Shown: positions 26,166-33,893 of the stretch, one piece after another
Layout: each line of letters starts with the position of its first letter
How positions within the stretch are numbered: the stretch's first letter is position 1
DNA from: Agarilytica rhodophyticola
GTDB taxonomy: Bacteria; Pseudomonadota; Gammaproteobacteria; Pseudomonadales; Cellvibrionaceae
DNA: 64,000 nt
Assembly: GCF_002157225.2 (NCBI RefSeq)
Contig: NZ_CP020038.1
Coordinates: 310,001 to 374,000 of the forward strand
Direction: 5' to 3'
The notes under the pieces: generated by a model
Databases searched by the model: none
Told to the model about the DNA's origin: nothing
The model's input: only the letters and a program-made list of their open reading frames with translations
Position numbers and translations under genes: made by a program

Positions 26166-26887
26166 AGGTTGCCGTTTTCGTAGTCTTTCGCTATGTCGGC
26201 GTACTTGTCCTGTTGCCTTACTTTTTTTAGGTAGTCATCAAGAGTTTTACCGGGCTGGTCGACATAGTGCTCGTCGAGTGTAAGCAGTTGATCAATACGG
26301 TCGATTCTAAAATTACGAAAGTCATTTCTTAAGTGGCACCAACCTGTGAGCGTCCAAACCCTTCCCCAAAAATAAAGGGCGATAGGATTGATTTTGCGGC
26401 GGCTATGGCTTTCGTCTTGACGTATGTAATCGAATTCAATGCAGCATTTATCATTTATTGCCTGTCGTATCGGGTCAATATTGGTGAATATAGGCTCTTC
26501 AAAATTATAGGGAAAAGCATAAAGATGATTATGGTTGGTATAGTGGCGAATATTTTCAGGCAAAGCGCCCTCAATTTTATCGATGGCACACAGTGCCGCC
26601 TGAGCTAGCTCTTTCCCTCCCCAAGTCTCCACCATTCTTGCGCCAAGGGCCAAAGCTTGTATTTCCACCTTGGAAAACATAATTGGCGGAATATCAATTG
26701 AATGGCGAAGCATATAACCAACACCTGCTTCGCCTTCAATGGGTACACCCGATAAGCTTAAGTCCTGAACATCGCGATAGATTGTGCGTTCAGATACTTC
26801 AAGTCGCTCGGCAAGAAACTTTGCCGTTACACTGCGACGATTTCGCAAAATTTGAGTGATTTGAAAAAGCCTATCTGCTCGTCGCAT
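26162..26887 (-). CDS. YafY-like HTH/WYL transcriptional regulator
   Basis: This 241-residue regulator has an N-terminal winged HTH (RRADRLFQITQILRNRRSVTAKFLAERLEVSERTIYRDVQDL) and a WYL domain (IEFDYIRQDESHSRRKINPIALYFWGRVWTLTGWCHLRNDFRNFRIDRI), a ligand- or nucleic-acid-responsive module. It is 26 bp downstream of the VOC gene in the same orientation, so the two form an operon and the regulator may act on the palindrome upstream of that gene. Confidence 0.92.
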   Translation of the reverse strand: MRRADRLFQITQILRNRRSVTAKFLAERLEVSERTIYRDVQDLSLSGVPIEGEAGVGYMLRHSIDIPPIMFSKVEIQALALGARMVETWGGKELAQAALCAIDKIEGALPENIRHYTNHNHLYAFPYNFEEPIFTNIDPIRQAINDKCCIEFDYIRQDESHSRRKINPIALYFWGRVWTLTGWCHLRNDFRNFRIDRIDQLLTLDEHYVDQPGKTLDDYLKKVRQQDKYADIAKDYENGNL

Positions 26888-26913
26888 ACTTGCATACCCT
26901 GATTCTTACCAGC

Positions 26914-27285
26914 CTAAGACTGGCTGTATAAACCGATACGGTTGCCTTCACTGTCGCTCATCTGTGCGAAGTAACCGTTTTCTCCATCTTTTATTGGCGT
27001 TTTAGGTATTATAACCTCAACCCCATATTTTTGGGCTTTTTGCAAAGCTACTGAAAGGTCTTCACCGCCGTTTAAGTAAACAACAGTAGCTTCCCTATTT
27101 GGGATGTAGTTAGCCCCTTTAACTAGAGCGCCAGATACTTCCTCTGGTTTAGTATCGAACATTGCCATATGATAACCCTCCATAGTTTCATCCACAAAAT
27201 TGACGCCAAATATCTGCGAATAAAAGTCTTTTGCTCGAGGCATGTCGGTAACTGGGATTTCACACCAAGTCATCAAGTGATTCAT
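26914..27285 (-). CDS. VOC superfamily (glyoxalase/bleomycin resistance-like) protein
   Basis: This 123-residue protein has the paired beta-alpha-beta-beta-beta fold of VOC enzymes: MNHLMTWCEIPVTDMPRAKDFYSQIFGVNFV, then a second half ending GYFAQMSDSEGNRIGLYSQS. It has a GGAGC-type ribosome site (TTAGGAGC on the minus strand). Substrate unknown; VOC proteins of this size act as lyases, dioxygenases or binding proteins. Located upstream of the WYL regulator in one operon. Confidence 0.9.
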   Translation of the reverse strand: MNHLMTWCEIPVTDMPRAKDFYSQIFGVNFVDETMEGYHMAMFDTKPEEVSGALVKGANYIPNREATVVYLNGGEDLSVALQKAQKYGVEVIIPKTPIKDGENGYFAQMSDSEGNRIGLYSQS

Positions 27286-27336
27286 AATTTGCTCCTAAAT
27301 GAAAAGTAGTACCTTACTGGTAGGTGCACTCTACAC

Positions 27337-27370
27337 ATATGCTCCTGACAGCGTGGTGTCAGGAGTATAT
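27337..27370. promoter_or_regulatory. Palindrome upstream of the VOC/WYL operon
   Basis: ATATGCTCCTGACA (27337-27350) is mirrored by TGTCAGGAGTATAT (27357-27370) with one mismatch in 14 positions and a six-base centre. It lies 52-85 bp upstream of the VOC start codon, where an operator would be expected. It could also form a hairpin in RNA. Confidence 0.6.
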
Positions 27371-27883
27371 TGTCGTGATTGAAATCGTCTTGTGATGTAG
27401 CTTTTTAATAGCTGGTGGCTGGGTCAAAAAAGCTTAGCTGATTATAAATTTCACATAGATGCCTAGCGATTAATGGCTTTACAATCAGAAATATATTGTT
27501 AACGTGATAGCTATTGAAAGACCATAATTTATCGTTATTAAAAACTTTTAATAAAATACAAAAATTTATCGAAATTTATTGTTTAAGTCCAAGAGATATA
27601 AATGTCTTGGCGCCAAAAAAATATAATTTTAAATTTCTTATGCTATAAGGAATATCTTAGGGTCTTCTTATTGCTTTAATCTTTGCTCATGGGTCTTGTC
27701 TTTCTCGTCAGCAATTATATATTTCTTGCTCAACTGCATTCAAATTAGAGATGCCCAGGTAGTAATTTTTTCTGGTTGCCCTTAGTTTAAAGCTCTTTTC
27801 TATACATATCATTTTTTAAATTATAAAGGCCTGTTTTTTTTATGTGGGTGTAATGTTTTTGATCCAAATTCTAATCAGAGGAT
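27371..27883. other. Intergenic gap
   Basis: About 500 AT-rich bases without a supported gene. It should contain the promoter of the large secreted protein at 27884; several A/T runs are present but no promoter or regulator site can be fixed by eye. Confidence 0.4.
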
Positions 27884-30826
27884 ATGATGATGATAATAAA
27901 GAAAATTGTTTCCGTCTTTGCATTGTTTTCGTTAACCGTCTTCTCTTTACAACTATATGCAATGACAGCGTCTGAAGCTGTCGATAATTTAGCTCAGGGT
28001 TGTTATGTAATAAAGTCTCCGACATCTAATAAATACGTCAAACAGTACCACTCAGGTGGTATTGAAAATGATGGTGAAAACTTTGGCTTCAGAACAACGA
28101 ACTCTAATGATGCTGATAAATTTTTCTTTAAACCCACACGTTATAAACACTTTATGTTAACTAACGCTAAGGGTAGATATTTAGCAACACGTTTACCTGC
28201 TGATCCGACCGCAGGAACCTATCCCGGAAAATTTGCAGAGTGGTACATTCAAGCAATCGCTAAAGCTAATGGGAAATTTCAATATCGTTTTAAAGTTATA
28301 GGTTTGAATAGGACTTTACGTCATAACTACAGCACCAATAATTTTTACTTCATTGATTTACTCAATCCAAGTAATAGAAATAGTGAAACTGATTTCATTT
28401 TAGAGCCTGCATCCGATTGTAAAGACTATCCGGAAATAGAAGTTAATGTGGTTGGTGACCCAGAAGTACTAAAGGGTAGTATCGATCAGCCTATAAGAGG
28501 ATTTATCGACCCTCATACACATATTACCTCTTATGAATTTATGGGAGGTAAATTTATGCACGGTAAACCCTTCCACAGATTCGGTGTCACTGAAGCGCTT
28601 GATGATAGTGAAAAGATTCACGGTACTAATGGCTCCCTAGACTTAATTGGCAATATCTTTGCCTATGATGATATTAATAATCGCTATGACACAAGAGGCT
28701 GGCCAGACTTCCCTTATTGGCCAAGCTATAAAGATGTCAGCCATATGGGCTACTACTATAAGTGGATTGAGCGTGCTTATCTTGGTGGCCTAAGAATGAT
28801 GGTAACTCACTTAGTTGAAAATAAAGTTCTGTGTGTAGCGCAAAGTACAATTAATCCTGCTGCATGGATTAATGCTAATAGTTGTGAAGCAATGGATAGT
28901 ATTCGCTTGCAAGCTAGTCGTCTTTATCAGATGCAAGACTATATCGACGCACAATCAGGAGGGCCAGGTAAAGGTTTTTTTCGCATTGTTTTATCTCCCC
29001 AACAAGCAAGACAAGTTATTGCCGACGGCAAACTAGCGGTGCTAATGGGTATCGAAGCTTCCGAAATATTTGATTGCGGAGTACAGGGTGGCTGCACTCG
29101 ACATACAATTGAACGACAATTACAAGAGGTATATGAATTAGGAGTACGCGGTTTTTTTCCTACTCATCGCTTCGATAATAAAATTGGCGGTGCGAAAATC
29201 GAAGGAGGTTTTTTAAATGTAGGGCAATGGTTGTCCGCAGGTTATCTGTTTGATACCGAACGTTGTGATGATGATACAAAAGGGGCTCGAATGGAACCTG
29301 GATTCCCTTTGCTTAATGATGTTCCTATTTTAGGTGACATCGCCAACGGCATTAGTAATGCGCCGGCCTATGATACAACCCATGGGCATTGTAATCAGCA
29401 AGGCTTATCCGAGTTGGGTGTGTATTTGATTAATCGTATGATCGATATGAAAATGTTGATCGAGCTTGATCATGCCAGCGAAAAGACTGCTGAGAATATT
29501 TTAGATATTGTCGAAGCTCGGGGTTATAGTGGTATTATTTCAGGCCACAGTCATTTATCAGTAAAACCTGATAACGGTGTGCACAGCCACTTTAAGCGTT
29601 TAGTTAAAGTCGGTGGTTTTGTTACACCTTATAATCAAAATGCTTATGTTGTTGCTAATTCTATTGATAAATATTTAACCGAAGTCGAGGCAACACCCTA
29701 TTTAAACGGTGTGAGCTTTGCAACAGATATGAGTGGTTTGGGCAACCAGCCTGGGCCGCGTGACGATGTGCATATTAACCCCTTGCAGTACCCTTTCGAA
29801 AGTGAGTTTGGGTTGGTTTTTAATAAGCAAAAATCGGGTAATCGAGTTTTAGATTACAACCAAGAAGGGATGGCTCACTTTGGCATGCTAGCAGACCATT
29901 TGCAAGATATCCGTGAGAGAGCTTCGGTGAGGATCTATGAGTCGATTATGAATTCCACTGAAGCATATTTACAAATGTGGGAGCGAGCGCTCGCTCATTC
30001 AGACAATAACTACTATAACCCTCTCGATTTAAAAGTTGTGATGGTGAACCGCCATTCTCAAAAGTGTGTAGATGTCCCCGGCAACGACGATAACCTAAAA
30101 GTTGGTGTTCGCGTACAACAGTCCAGTTGCGATTACAAACAAGCTGACCAGCGTTGGATCTATGACGACAACACGGGCCATATCACCGCTAGCCTTGATA
30201 AAACACTGTGTCTTGATAGCCGCCAAACGCAAAACCATGGACAAGCTTTATTACGCAAGTGTCAAAACGAAGATTGGAGTAAATGGAATTACGATAGCTA
30301 TGCGTTACGTAATAAAGCAAATAGCCAGTATGTTCTTGATGGCTCAAAAGGTGATAACCGTATGTGGATGTACGCTTTCCATGGTGACTGGAATCAGGAC
30401 TGGGAACTTAGATCTGAGAGAGAAGTGTATGTTTGGACTACTTTTAGGACAGCGATGGGAAATGGCTGTCTAGATATACATAATGGAGACACGCGTAATG
30501 GTAATTACTTTAAACTAGAAAATTGTCATAACCATCCAGCACAGCTTTTTTATTACAATCCCAAAGATGGCACAGTGAGAAGTGCTTTGAATGCTAATAA
30601 GTGTATGGATATACCTAATGGAAATTTAAACAACAATACTACAATTGTAATATGGGATTGTAATGGTGGAATGAATCAACAATGGGATTATGATGGCGGT
30701 GTTTTCAGATCTCGTATGAACCAAAATAAGGTAATTGACGTTAATGGCAGTAGCCATGGCTCTGAGGTGTCAATTTGGGATTATCACGGCAGAAGTAACC
30801 AACGTTGGAGAGCAGTACTGCAGTAA
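27884..30826 (+). CDS. Secreted amidohydrolase/M19-like protein with beta-trefoil domains
   Basis: This 980-residue exported protein begins with three tandem ATG codons (AGAGGA site just upstream; the second or third ATG is spaced best) and a signal peptide (about residues 1-27). Residues about 38-175 form a beta-trefoil or fascin-like domain. The central 200-700 region reads as a metal-dependent hydrolase of the amidohydrolase/membrane dipeptidase (M19) type: DPHTH at 209-213, VLMGIEASE near 385, LDHAS at 528-532, GHSH at 554-557, and ATDMSG near 613. Two C-terminal ricin-type beta-trefoils (about 715-850 and 850-980) show repeated Q-x-W/CLD motifs. It probably binds glycans and cleaves a peptide or amide substrate outside the cell; the substrate is unknown. 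Confidence 0.75.
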   Translation: MMMIIKKIVSVFALFSLTVFSLQLYAMTASEAVDNLAQGCYVIKSPTSNKYVKQYHSGGIENDGENFGFRTTNSNDADKFFFKPTRYKHFMLTNAKGRYLATRLPADPTAGTYPGKFAEWYIQAIAKANGKFQYRFKVIGLNRTLRHNYSTNNFYFIDLLNPSNRNSETDFILEPASDCKDYPEIEVNVVGDPEVLKGSIDQPIRGFIDPHTHITSYEFMGGKFMHGKPFHRFGVTEALDDSEKIHGTNGSLDLIGNIFAYDDINNRYDTRGWPDFPYWPSYKDVSHMGYYYKWIERAYLGGLRMMVTHLVENKVLCVAQSTINPAAWINANSCEAMDSIRLQASRLYQMQDYIDAQSGGPGKGFFRIVLSPQQARQVIADGKLAVLMGIEASEIFDCGVQGGCTRHTIERQLQEVYELGVRGFFPTHRFDNKIGGAKIEGGFLNVGQWLSAGYLFDTERCDDDTKGARMEPGFPLLNDVPILGDIANGISNAPAYDTTHGHCNQQGLSELGVYLINRMIDMKMLIELDHASEKTAENILDIVEARGYSGIISGHSHLSVKPDNGVHSHFKRLVKVGGFVTPYNQNAYVVANSIDKYLTEVEATPYLNGVSFATDMSGLGNQPGPRDDVHINPLQYPFESEFGLVFNKQKSGNRVLDYNQEGMAHFGMLADHLQDIRERASVRIYESIMNSTEAYLQMWERALAHSDNNYYNPLDLKVVMVNRHSQKCVDVPGNDDNLKVGVRVQQSSCDYKQADQRWIYDDNTGHITASLDKTLCLDSRQTQNHGQALLRKCQNEDWSKWNYDSYALRNKANSQYVLDGSKGDNRMWMYAFHGDWNQDWELRSEREVYVWTTFRTAMGNGCLDIHNGDTRNGNYFKLENCHNHPAQLFYYNPKDGTVRSALNANKCMDIPNGNLNNNTTIVIWDCNGGMNQQWDYDGGVFRSRMNQNKVIDVNGSSHGSEVSIWDYHGRSNQRWRAVLQ

Positions 30827-31734
30827 CTTGGGGTTTTAAAGCAATGGTTTAATAAATAACGTGTTAAAAATACATAAATGCTCTAAATTAGTGCTAGTGT
30901 TACTAAGCTTTTGTAAATGGTACCACTAGCGCAATATCCTTCTAACTTTAAGGTGTTTATCGAAAACTTCGTTTTTGTTTTACATGTGAATTTATACTGA
31001 TAGATTTACTTCTTCTTACCAAAGCACTTTGCTTATCAACGCTTTCTTCAAAAATATCATTCATAAGTATGAATTTATCTAATAATCTAGTGTTCATTCT
31101 ATTTGGTACTTAAAAGCACATAATGGCTTGAATAAGGGTATATGTGGTGCATAGTACGGTACTACCTATTACTCATTTTAAAAAAATTACGTAAAATATT
31201 TTTTACATTATGTTACATTAAACGCTACTTGTTGAAGGTTTATTGAACTTCTTGTTTGAAACGCACTCTTTTAAAGCGATTCTTACTGAAATAAAAATGA
31301 CCAATAGCGTGTTGATTGTAGCGGTATATTTAGCTGCCTATACAAAATAAAGTATTAGATATAAAATGATTCGCGTAGTAACTAGGGTTAATACTACCGA
31401 GTAAGTATGAGATATTTACATAATAATGTTCATTTTTTTTTAATACTGTGACCATTATTAGTATTTTGCTCACTAAGTTATAGAGCTTTTAGTGAGTGCT
31501 TAGTTTAGGAAAATTGATAGACTAAATTTTTAAAAAATTGTTATACAGTATTCATACTTGGAGTAACTTTTTAGTAAAAAAGAGCGAGTCATGTAAATAT
31601 GTGAAGCACGCATTTTACTAAAAATTAAAATCTTACCTAAGTTAGTGGTCGGTAGAATATAGCAGCTTAAATATTACGGTTTATAACTTTATCAATCTCT
31701 TAAGAACATAGGAAATTTAAATAGGTGTAATAAT
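30827..31734. other. Long AT-rich noncoding region with three inverted repeats
   Basis: More than 900 bases with no supported gene between the secreted hydrolase and the BLUF module. Three stem-forming repeats are seen: GCTAGTG/CACTAGC (30893-30930, extended with mismatches, possibly the hydrolase terminator), CTCACTA/TAGTGAG (31469-31496), and a perfect 12-bp TTTTTAGTAAAA/TTTTACTAAAAA (31568-31579 with 31613-31624). The last lies about 110 bp before the roadblock gene. Confidence 0.55.
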
Positions 31735-32103
31735 ATGACTAATATGCTCAATATAAACGACAGCTTAAAAGAGCTTCTTTCGATCGATGGTGCGATGGGG
31801 GCGTGTGTTGTCGACTATACATCGGGTATGTCATTAGGAGCTTTGGGAAGCGGTGTGGACTTAGAATTAGCGGCCGCAGGTAACTCTGAAGTTGTTAAAG
31901 CAAAAATGAAAACTATGAAGTCGCTCGGTATTGAAGGCAGTATTGACGACATTCTTATTACACTTGATGAACAATTTCATATCATTCGTCCAGCTGCGAA
32001 GCATGAAGGTATATTCATTTATCTTGTTCTTGATAAAGTTAAATCTAATCTTGCTCTGGCTCGTCATAAGGTTAAGTCAATTGAGGCAAATATGACGATA
32101 TAG
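31735..32103 (+). CDS. Roadblock/LC7-like protein (first copy)
   Basis: This 122-residue cytoplasmic protein has the roadblock pattern: an N-terminal helix and strand (LKELLSIDGAMGACVVDYTSGMSLG), a central helix (LELAAAGNSEVVKAKMKTMKSLG), strands (IDDILITLDEQFHIIRPA) and a C-terminal helix (LALARHKVKSIE). Such proteins regulate Ras-like GTPases, as MglB does for MglA. The next genes encode a BLUF protein, a GTPase and a second roadblock protein, so a regulator of that GTPase is likely. The ribosome site is weak. Confidence 0.78.
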   Translation: MTNMLNINDSLKELLSIDGAMGACVVDYTSGMSLGALGSGVDLELAAAGNSEVVKAKMKTMKSLGIEGSIDDILITLDEQFHIIRPAAKHEGIFIYLVLDKVKSNLALARHKVKSIEANMTI

Positions 32104-32152
32104 CAAGTAGGCTAGGCTCCAACAATGGGTACTGTTAATGTAAGGATGAGCC

Positions 32153-32881
32153 ATGAAATGTATAATGTATATCAGCAGGGTTGTTAGTAAAAAAAATGGT
32201 GTAGCAGTGCCTGAAGGGCTCTCAGATATTTATATGAGAGCTCGTAAGTTTAATTCGCGTTTTGATATTACGGGTGTTTTAGCATTTAAAAATAGTTTTT
32301 ACCTTCAAATTATAGAAGGTGGTAACAATGAAGTTAACCAACTCTATCGTAATATTCTGGCCGATAAACGTCACAGTGATATTCATACGCTAATTGATAT
32401 GGATATTTCGCAAAGGTCTTTTGCGAAAAAAAGCATGCGTTTAGTGACGCTTGTACAAAAAGATAAAGAGATTGAAAGGTTTATTACTAAGTATTCGAGT
32501 GTTATTTCTAAATTCTCTAACCAACAACTCTCCTTACTTAATACCTTTTACGATTTGTCTCTTCCCCATCAAGAATTCCATAAAAGTTCATATGACGGTA
32601 AGCATATAACGCTCATATCCTGGCCGGATTTCAATCATATCGAACAATCTCCCGGTGTCATCGAATTGAGTGCTCGTTTAACCAGCGGTTCTCACGCCTA
32701 TGATGATATTGTAAATAGTGGTGAATTCGGCAATAAAAACGAACTTGATGGTATTTTAGAACAGTTCGATACATTGGATATTTTACGTGTGAGTAGTATT
32801 GTTAATAAACAAAATTATAGCCACTCAAGCACGTCAGATAGTTTTTACTCAAAAATGAAGAATTTTTTGCGGCTTGGATAA
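32153..32881 (+). CDS. BLUF-domain blue-light sensor protein
   Basis: This 242-residue protein has an N-terminal BLUF (FAD blue-light) domain: MYISRV with Tyr6, FDITGVLAF preceded by Asn34, and FYLQIIEGG with Gln52. The Asn-to-Gln spacing of 18 equals that in AppA, and these are the residues needed for the photocycle. DISQRSF follows near 85-95. The C-terminal part (about 105-242) is polar and helical, with LISWPDFNHIEQSPGVIELSARLT, and I cannot assign it. A GGATGAG-like AAGGA site supports the ATG. It lies between the two roadblock genes and just before the GTPase gene (five bases apart). Confidence 0.85.
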   Translation: MKCIMYISRVVSKKNGVAVPEGLSDIYMRARKFNSRFDITGVLAFKNSFYLQIIEGGNNEVNQLYRNILADKRHSDIHTLIDMDISQRSFAKKSMRLVTLVQKDKEIERFITKYSSVISKFSNQQLSLLNTFYDLSLPHQEFHKSSYDGKHITLISWPDFNHIEQSPGVIELSARLTSGSHAYDDIVNSGEFGNKNELDGILEQFDTLDILRVSSIVNKQNYSHSSTSDSFYSKMKNFLRLG

Positions 32882-32886
32882 GGTGA

Positions 32887-33423
32887 ATGAATTATAAAAA
32901 GCTGGCTATTGTAGGAGAAATTGGTGCAGGTAAAACGGAGCTCATTAATACTCTAAGTGAAATTAGCCCCCTTCAAACAGAAGCTGAGTCTAGTATTGAT
33001 ATTGGCAAACAATTTACTACGGTTGGTATTGATTACGGTCGTATTACCTTGGGGGATGATACCGCCTTAGGTCTGTATGGGGTTCCTGGCCAAGAACGTT
33101 ATTCTTTCCTTTGGGAGTTTGTTAATACGTCACTATGGGGAATCTTGTTTCTTATCAAATTCGGTGAATCACCAAATTATAATAATCTAGATAAACTATT
33201 GTCATTTTTCTGCCCTCATAAAATGAAAACGGCATGTGTTGTCGGTATTACTCACTGTGAAAATGCAGATAAAGAAGATTTGGTTGCTCTGGGAGTCGAG
33301 ATTCGCTCTATGCTAGACCATCACCATATAGTTGCTCCTATTATAAATATTGATGCAAGAAACAAAACATCAGCCATGAGCCTCTTACACTCTTTTAATG
33401 CAATAAATAAATATTCTAGTTAA
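32887..33423 (+). CDS. Small Ras-like GTPase (COG2229 type)
   Basis: This 178-residue P-loop GTPase carries Walker [11 protein letters not shown] (G10 to K16, T17), switch I around FTTVGIDYG (T45) and switch [15 protein letters not shown] (G65-Q69-E70). The usual NKxD guanine motif is replaced by a GITHC stretch near 120, as in MglA/SRPRB-like COG2229 proteins, so nucleotide choice should be checked. It is the third gene of the roadblock-BLUF-GTPase-roadblock module, with an AAGGTG ribosome site. The two roadblock proteins are plausible GAP-type or scaffold partners. Confidence 0.85.
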   Translation: MNYKKLAIVGEIGAGKTELINTLSEISPLQTEAESSIDIGKQFTTVGIDYGRITLGDDTALGLYGVPGQERYSFLWEFVNTSLWGILFLIKFGESPNYNNLDKLLSFFCPHKMKTACVVGITHCENADKEDLVALGVEIRSMLDHHHIVAPIINIDARNKTSAMSLLHSFNAINKYSS

Positions 33424-33433
33424 TTACTTTACC

Positions 33434-33829
33434 ATGAAGACCAAAATTACAATAAAGCCTGAATTACTTGATTGTATAAAAAAATTAGCTGCTAGCCACA
33501 GTGAAATTCAATTAATTAGTTTGTGCACTGTGGACGGTTTTAGCATCAAGACTTTTGCAGCCAAAACGCTTGATATTGAATCAGATAAAGTTGCAGCTAT
33601 TGCTAGCTCTTTATGTTCTTTGAGCAATGCTTCTGCTAAAAAAATTATTAAGCAAGAATTTCAAATGACAACAGTAGAAACCGCTGGTGGTCATATTTTG
33701 TTTATTAGCACTCGTTACTTACATTTATCTTGTGTGCTCGCTATTGCTGTTAAAGCCGATATGATGTTGGCAACAGCCCGATTTGCTATCAAGCGTTTAT
33801 CTGATGATATTTCTGCGATCAAAGAATAA
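33434..33829 (+). CDS. Roadblock/LC7-like protein (second copy)
   Basis: This 131-residue protein has the roadblock topology again: LLDCIKKLAASHSEIQLISLCTVDGFSIKTFA, then VAAIASSLCSLSNASAKKI, GGHILFISTRYLHLSCVLAIAV and a final helix. It follows the GTPase gene by ten bases and is probably translationally coupled, because it has no clear ribosome site of its own. It likely forms homo- or heterodimers with the first roadblock protein or acts on the GTPase. Sequence differs clearly from the first copy, so it is not a recent duplicate. Confidence 0.8.
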   Translation: MKTKITIKPELLDCIKKLAASHSEIQLISLCTVDGFSIKTFAAKTLDIESDKVAAIASSLCSLSNASAKKIIKQEFQMTTVETAGGHILFISTRYLHLSCVLAIAVKADMMLATARFAIKRLSDDISAIKE

Positions 33830-33843
33830 ATCAAAGAATAAAT

Positions 33844-33880
33844 AGAGGCGTTATCCACCTGAGTGGTGAATAACGCTTCT
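33844..33880. terminator. Terminator hairpin between convergent units
   Basis: AGAGGCGTTAT pairs with ATAACGCTTCT with one wobble, and an inner CACC/GGTG pairing gives a long stem. It lies between the second roadblock gene and the convergent amidohydrolase gene. Confidence 0.8.
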
Positions 33881-33893
33881 GTTCTTGGGTCTG

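Noticed and set aside
27884-30826. Simple ricin-type lectin without enzyme activity
   Set aside because: The central DPHTH, LDHAS and GHSH motifs point to a metal site, so it is described as an enzyme-lectin combination.
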